Below, piece by piece: positions 60,160-64,000 of a DNA stretch of 64,000 nt. Position 1 is the stretch's first letter; each line of letters starts with the position of its first letter. Source of the stretch: Micromonospora sp. MA102 (GTDB lineage Bacteria > Actinomycetota > Actinomycetes > Mycobacteriales > Micromonosporaceae); contig NZ_JAMWEG010000013.1 of assembly GCF_025460765.1 (NCBI RefSeq), positions 94,371 through 158,370 of the forward strand, in the 5' to 3' direction. The notes under the pieces are model-generated. The model ran no database searches. It was not told the DNA's origin and worked only from the letters and a program-made list of their open reading frames with translations. Both the position numbers and the translations under genes were made by a program.

Positions 60160-60786
60160 GACGAGCTCGCGGCCGAGGCGATCTGGCTGGGACGTGCACT
60201 GACCGAACTGCTTCCTGACGACCCCGAGGTTCGCGGGCTTCTGGCGATGATGCTCTTGCACGACTCCCGCCGCGAGACGCGGTTCAACGACGGCGAACTG
60301 GTGCTGCTGGAAGATCAGGACCCGGACCGGTGGAACACCACGCAGATCGCCCGGGGATGCGCCGAACTCGACCAGGCGATCGCTTTGGGCGGCCGCGGGC
60401 CCTACGTCCTGCAGGCTGCGATCGCCTCGCTGCACGCCGAGACGCCGTGCGACTGGGCGCAGATCGCCGCCCTGTACGGCGAGCTCGCCCGCCTGACCGC
60501 CTCGCCGGTCGTCGAGCTGAACCGTGCCATCGCCGTCGCCGAGACGGAAGGACCACAGGCCGGTCTGCGTATCATCGACGGACTCGGTCTGGACGACTTC
60601 CACTATCTGCACTCAACCAGGGCCGAGCTGCTGCGACGGCTCCGGCGCACCGATGAGGCGCGCGACGCCTATCGACGTGCGAGGAAACTCACCGCCGATG
60701 GAGCTGAACGCCGCTTCCTCGAACGCCGACTAACGGAACTTGCAGGCGTGACAGGCCCAGACAATGACCCGGCGGCAGCAGAGTGA
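60160..60786 (+). pseudogene. ECF42-type sigma factor, N-terminally truncated
   Basis: Reading DELAAEAIWLGRALTELLPDDPEVRGLLAMMLLHDSRR, LVLLEDQDPDRWNTTQIARGCAELDQA, DWAQIAALYGELARLTASPVVELNRAIAVAE and YHLHSTRAELLRRLRRTDEARDAYRRA gives the DUF6596/TPR-like C-terminal half of ECF42 sigma factors. The sigma-2 and sigma-4 regions that bind polymerase and promoter are entirely gone, replaced by the IS110 relic, so it cannot act as a sigma factor. A downstream ATG (60247) might still yield a TPR-only protein. Confidence 0.8.
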
Positions 60787-60915
60787 GTGCTGGTCAAACC
60801 CCAGTTGCCGACCCCGCCTCCCCCCGTTGCCGGGCGACCGCCGACCATCGCATCCGCTCACTGCGCCGACCGCGCGGTAGCAGTTCAAGGGTTGGAGCCC
60901 GGCTGGGCCATTTTC

Positions 60916-60944
60916 GGGAGCCCACTCACCATGAGCGGGCTCCC
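60916..60944 (+). terminator. Hairpin downstream of the ECF42 fragment
   Basis: GGGAGCCC (60916-60923) pairs with GGGCTCCC (60937-60944). The 320-bp space 60787-61108 otherwise has no gene that I can support. Confidence 0.4.
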
Positions 60945-61066
60945 CGGAGCCTGGCCCGACTCGAACGGTACTGCCACCCCGGGGTTCAGTGACGCGGTAC
61001 CGGCGCCGCGTTGGGCAGGCCGGCCTCCAAACGTAGTACCTCCGGGCCCAAGGCAGTGGTGCCCGC

Positions 61067-61101
61067 ACATGCCGCGAGGCGCTCGGTCATGCCGATGAGG
61101 G
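61067..61101. repeat. Dispersed intergenic repeat, copy k
   Basis: CACATGCCGCGAGGCGCTCG and GTCATGCCGATGAGG, the same close arrangement as copy e at 52661. Confidence 0.5.
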
Positions 61102-61108
61102 CTGATCC

Positions 61109-61621
61109 TCAATTCTCGGCCATGCCGCGGTGGTGGTGCTCGGCGAGTTGCTTCAGGTTCAGTAGCTGACGTCGAGCCATGATCAGGTCGCCGACGGACA
61201 GCCCGAGGGCGACCCGGCGGGTGGTCTGCATGACGACCTTGAGCAGCAAGCGGGTGGTGTGCTCCTGGGGCACGAGGACGTAGGACATGAAGGCGCCCAT
61301 GATGGTGGCGGTCACCTGTTTCCCCGGGTCGACCGAGACGATCCTGCCCAGCTCCCGCCCGCCAGCAGTAGTGAATCGTTCTCCGACTTGCGGCTCGGGA
61401 AGGCCTACCAGCTCTCGAGGTGAACGGCGGCCAAGGTTGTCGATCCAGTCATAGGAGTATGGCGCAAGCCTCACTTGCGCCACCCACGGCCACACCACTT
61501 CGGCAGGCACCTCGACGCGCACACCCCGCCACGCCTGCAGCCTGGGTGAGACGACGAAGTCGTCGCACGGATAGCAGCGCAATATCTCGCTGTCAGTCAC
61601 GCCCCACCGATCACCGATCAT
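61109..61621 (-). CDS. SRPBCC family protein
   Basis: ATG at 61621 gives 170 residues; upstream codons to 61771 belong to the repeat and the divergent sigma-gene region. VEVPAEVVWPWVAQVRLAPYSYDWIDNLGRR is a common start of actinobacterial SRPBCC proteins, followed by VGERFTTAGGRELGRIVSVDPGKQV and TTRLLLKVVMQTTRR. The START-like pocket binds a hydrophobic ligand of unknown nature. It is divergent from the ECF41 gene. Confidence 0.8.
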   Translation of the reverse strand: MIGDRWGVTDSEILRCYPCDDFVVSPRLQAWRGVRVEVPAEVVWPWVAQVRLAPYSYDWIDNLGRRSPRELVGLPEPQVGERFTTAGGRELGRIVSVDPGKQVTATIMGAFMSYVLVPQEHTTRLLLKVVMQTTRRVALGLSVGDLIMARRQLLNLKQLAEHHHRGMAEN

Positions 61622-61644
61622 GCATCCATCCTCCACCAACTCCG

Positions 61645-61722
61645 GCATCCGGATCTGCCGCGAAGCGCTCGTTACGGAAGGTAGCCAGACCGCGGGTGCC
61701 TGCATCCGGACGTGCCGAGTGC
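61645..61722. repeat. Dispersed intergenic repeat, copy l (two units)
   Basis: GCATCCGGATCTGCCGCGAA, GCTCGTTACGGAAGG, and GCATCCGGACGTGCCGAGTG. It occupies almost the whole promoter interval between the SRPBCC and ECF41 genes. Confidence 0.65.
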
Positions 61723-61757
61723 ATCGAGGCGACGCGGCGACTTCGTATGCTGGCCGG

Positions 61758-62618
61758 GTGCAGCACGACACGGTGTTCGCCGAGCATCGCTCACTCCTGA
61801 TGGCCGTCGCCTATCGGGTGCTGGGTCGCTTCAGCGACGCCGAGGACATGGTGCAGGATGCCTGGCTGCGGTGGAGCGCTGTTGACATAGGACAGGTCGA
61901 GGACCCGGAGGGCTACCTGGTCCGGGTGACCACTCGGCTGGCCATCGACCGGTTGCGCAGCGCGGCCGCCCGGCGCGAGTCGTATGTCGGGCCGTGGCTG
62001 CCCGAGCCGATTCTCACCACGCCCGATGTCGCCGACGATGTGGCCAATGCCGAGTCGGTGTCCCTGGCCATGCTGCTCATCCTGGAGTCGTTGTCGCCGC
62101 TGGAGCGGGCGGTTTTCGTGCTGCATGAGGCGTTCGGCTACCCCCACAACGAGATCGCCGACATCGTCGACCGGAGCCCGGAATCGGTACGCCAGACGGC
62201 AATGCGTGCGCGCCAGCACGTGAGCAAACACCGCCGGCGCTATGACACCGATCAAGCGACGCGGCGCAAGGTCACCGAGTCGTTCATGTCGGCCAGCGCC
62301 GGCGGTGACCTGATCGCCCTGATGGCGGTGCTCGCGCCCGACGTCAGGCTGGTCTGCGACGGCGGCGGCCTCGCGCCCGCGCCCCGCAAGGCGATCGACG
62401 GCATCGATCTGGTGGCGCGGGCGCTCGTCACGTTCGCCGGGCGCATGCCGGAGTCGCCGCGCGTGGTCATGACCGAGGTCAATGGCGGCCCCGGCATTGT
62501 CATCTACTCCGCCGAAGCCCCGGTGGTGGTCGTCGTGCTGCACCTTGTCGATGGGCGCGCCCGGGAGATCCACCTGATCAGTAACCCGGAGAAGCTCACC
62601 GCCGTCGGTAGAATGTGA
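61758..62618 (+). CDS. ECF41-type (SigJ-like) RNA polymerase sigma factor
   Basis: GTG at 61758 gives 286 residues. Sigma-2: HRSLLMAVAYRVLGRFSDAEDMVQDAWLRW. Sigma-4: LSPLERAVFVLHEAFGYPHNEIADIVDRSPESVRQTAMRARQHV. The SnoaL-like C-terminal extension ends in ISNPEKL, matching the NPDKL motif that identifies ECF41 and regulates its activity without an anti-sigma factor. The DGRA stretch shortly before fits the second ECF41 motif. The FAD oxidoreductase gene 49 bp downstream is the normal type of ECF41 target. Confidence 0.9.
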   Translation: MQHDTVFAEHRSLLMAVAYRVLGRFSDAEDMVQDAWLRWSAVDIGQVEDPEGYLVRVTTRLAIDRLRSAAARRESYVGPWLPEPILTTPDVADDVANAESVSLAMLLILESLSPLERAVFVLHEAFGYPHNEIADIVDRSPESVRQTAMRARQHVSKHRRRYDTDQATRRKVTESFMSASAGGDLIALMAVLAPDVRLVCDGGGLAPAPRKAIDGIDLVARALVTFAGRMPESPRVVMTEVNGGPGIVIYSAEAPVVVVVLHLVDGRAREIHLISNPEKLTAVGRM

Positions 62619-62667
62619 CGCCGCTCACAGCAGCTCACTCGCCGCGCCGCCGTCTCGTCCGTGGGGC

Positions 62668-63858
62668 ATGACGAACACACAGCAGAGGCGGATCGTGGTT
62701 ATTGGTGCCGGATACACCGGCATGCTGGCGGCTCTCGGCGTGGCGCGCCGGGGCAGCGGCCGGGTGCACGTGACACTGATCAACCCGTCAGAGAGGTTCA
62801 CCGAGCGGCTGCGGATGCATCAGATCGCGACCGGACAGCAGCTCGGCGAGTACTGCATCCTGGACCTGTTGACCGACACCGGAATCGTCTTCGTCCAGGG
62901 CTGGGCAACCGGCATCGACACCGCCGCGCGCACGGTCACCGTGTCTACCGCAGGCGGGCAGGTCGCCGTGGACTATCACACGCTGGTCTACGCGATCGGC
63001 AGCACCACCGACACCGCCCGCGTCCCGGGAGCCGACGCTCACGCCTACACCCTCAACAGCCCGCAAAGCGCACAGCGCATGGCTGAGCACCTCAAGGCGG
63101 CGGACCGCGGCACCTTCCTGGTGTGCGGGGGTGGGCTGACCGGGATCGAGGCGGCGGCCGAGATCGCCGAGTCCTACCCGAACGTCAAGGTGACGCTGCT
63201 GAGCCGGGGCGAGCCTGGCGCGATGATGGGCGCCAAGGCCCGCGCCTATCTGCGGGCGTCGCTTGACCGGTTGGGCGTGATCGTCCGCGCCGGTGTCGAG
63301 GTCGCCAAGGTGCTGCCGGACGGCGTCGAGCTGGCCGGAGGCGAGTTCGTGCCGGGCTACGGAACCCTGTGGACCACCGGGGTGCGCGTGGCGCCACTGG
63401 CAGCCGAGGCCGGGATCGCTACCGACGAGACCGGCCGGATCGTGACCGACGCCACCCTGCGCTCGGTGTCGCACCCGGAGATCTATGCCATCGGGGATGC
63501 GGCCGCGATCCGGCAGGCCTACGGCGTCATCCACGGCACGTGCCAAAGCGGCCTGCCGACCGCCGCCCACATCGCCGAGAACATCGCCCGCCAGCTGCGC
63601 GGCAAGGAGCTCAAGCCATTCCGGTTCGGCTACATTCACCAGCCGGTCAGCCTCGGCCGCAAGGACGCGGTGATCCAATTTACGTACGCCGACGACACTC
63701 CTCGGCGGTGGATGCTCACCGGCCGGGCAGCCGTGCTCTACAAGGAGACCGTCAGCAGCAGCCCGATCAAGACCTACGGGCTGGCGAAGCGGATCGCCAT
63801 CTCGGCGCGCATGCTGAGCACCACCGGTGGCCGGCGCAGCCGGCCCGTGCCCGCCTAG
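62668..63858 (+). CDS. NAD(P)/FAD-dependent oxidoreductase (NDH-2-like)
   Basis: 396 residues. FAD-binding VVIGAGYTGMLAALGVARRG near the N-terminus, NAD-binding FLVCGGGLTGIEAAAEIAESYP (about 150), and the FAD-pyrophosphate motif IYAIGDAAAIRQAYG (about 275). The order is that of pyridine-nucleotide-disulphide oxidoreductases of the type II NADH dehydrogenase branch. It probably passes electrons from NADH to a quinone. The ECF41 sigma factor gene lies just upstream; such enzymes are the usual partner in ECF41 loci. Nothing is visible in 63859-64000. Confidence 0.9.
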   Translation: MTNTQQRRIVVIGAGYTGMLAALGVARRGSGRVHVTLINPSERFTERLRMHQIATGQQLGEYCILDLLTDTGIVFVQGWATGIDTAARTVTVSTAGGQVAVDYHTLVYAIGSTTDTARVPGADAHAYTLNSPQSAQRMAEHLKAADRGTFLVCGGGLTGIEAAAEIAESYPNVKVTLLSRGEPGAMMGAKARAYLRASLDRLGVIVRAGVEVAKVLPDGVELAGGEFVPGYGTLWTTGVRVAPLAAEAGIATDETGRIVTDATLRSVSHPEIYAIGDAAAIRQAYGVIHGTCQSGLPTAAHIAENIARQLRGKELKPFRFGYIHQPVSLGRKDAVIQFTYADDTPRRWMLTGRAAVLYKETVSSSPIKTYGLAKRIAISARMLSTTGGRRSRPVPA

Positions 63859-64000
63859 CTCGCGTCACGCGTGCTCATCTGGCTCCCCTCTATGTCAATA
63901 GACCGGGTTCAGGGCGTTAGGAGAGGTGCGCTTCCGGGAGCGGATGGGCCGGCGTAGCGTCGGTGTTGCGGGTCCGGGAAGTGGCTGATCCGAAGTGTCG

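Noticed and set aside
62619..62667. ECF41-type promoter before the oxidoreductase gene
   Set aside because: I looked for TGTCACA with CGTC at the usual spacing; only a partial TGTGACG and a CGTC too far away are present, so I do not claim it.
1..64000. CRISPR array, rRNA operon, intact tRNA
   Set aside because: I found no regularly spaced identical repeats with unique spacers, no rRNA, and only 3' halves of tRNAs. A covariance search could still find something I overlooked.

Overview
The window is high-G+C DNA with GTG/TTG starts, short ATGA/GTGA gene overlaps, twin-arginine and lipobox exports, DinB/maleylpyruvate-isomerase-type proteins, ECF41- and ECF42-type sigma factors, SigJ-like regulation, LtrA proteins and IS110/IS5/IS630/TnpB relics. 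Together these point to a soil actinomycete, most likely Micromonosporaceae (Micromonospora-like). The genus is inferred from general character, not from a marker gene.

Region 1 (1-13166) is a sugar-use locus. On the minus strand a COG0523 GTPase is followed 15 bp later by a Tat-exported GH116 enzyme that runs off the left edge and carries a duplicated internal domain. On the plus strand, divergently, come a secreted GH172 (DUF2961) enzyme, an RbsA/RbsC/RbsB-type sugar ABC importer and a secreted five-blade-propeller (GH43/GH32-like) hydrolase. Two LacI-type operator-like dyads lie in the divergent promoter region, and strong hairpins separate the parts. The likely logic is extracellular release of furanosyl sugars (fructan or arabinan type) and uptake by the importer.

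Region 2 (13417-20500) holds small hypothetical genes, a HEAT/LRV-like repeat protein, a Pro/Ser/Thr-rich anchored protein, an IS110 relic, and an intact IS110-family transposase next to a 5'-truncated maleylpyruvate-isomerase-type gene.

Region 3 (20700-28500) is the most unusual part. Short orphan genes (an Imm35-type immunity protein, small membrane proteins, lipoproteins, an alpha/beta hydrolase, a DUF7336 protein) alternate with a repeated module. The module has a core at the anticodon-loop/3' half of a tRNA (Arg-TCT, Gly-CCC, Gly-TCC) or a short core repeat, then about 85-100 bp, then a pair of closely spaced direct repeats, then a gene. No integrase is present. It looks like an ordered array of integrase-site-flanked cassettes or stacked integration scars.

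Region 4 (28979-40475) is more conventional. It has two LtrA genes tail to tail, an NmrA-like reductase divergent from an AraC regulator, a DUF885 zinc peptidase, a FabH / TetR / PlsC lipid module with three evenly spaced operators, and a GntR-ABC exporter operon bounded by 44-bp direct repeats that are IS630 ends.

Region 5 (40500-47100) is a graveyard of insertions: an AraC gene cut by a TnpB element, a TnpB fragment joined to a truncated dihydrofolate-reductase gene, two decayed IS5-type elements, and a drug-efflux MFS gene with a frameshift at a homopolymer.

Region 6 (47100-63858) contains many single genes with divergent regulators: HIT-like, P-loop kinase-like, DinB, DUF5134, DUF899/HxlR, FAD monooxygenase/TetR, MFS/Lrp, TetR/DoxX, and an ECF41 sigma factor with its FAD oxidoreductase. 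An ECF42-type sigma gene here has lost its N-terminus to an IS110 relic. A family of short, related intergenic repeats, at least ten copies, sits between these genes. The last 142 bases hold nothing I recognise.
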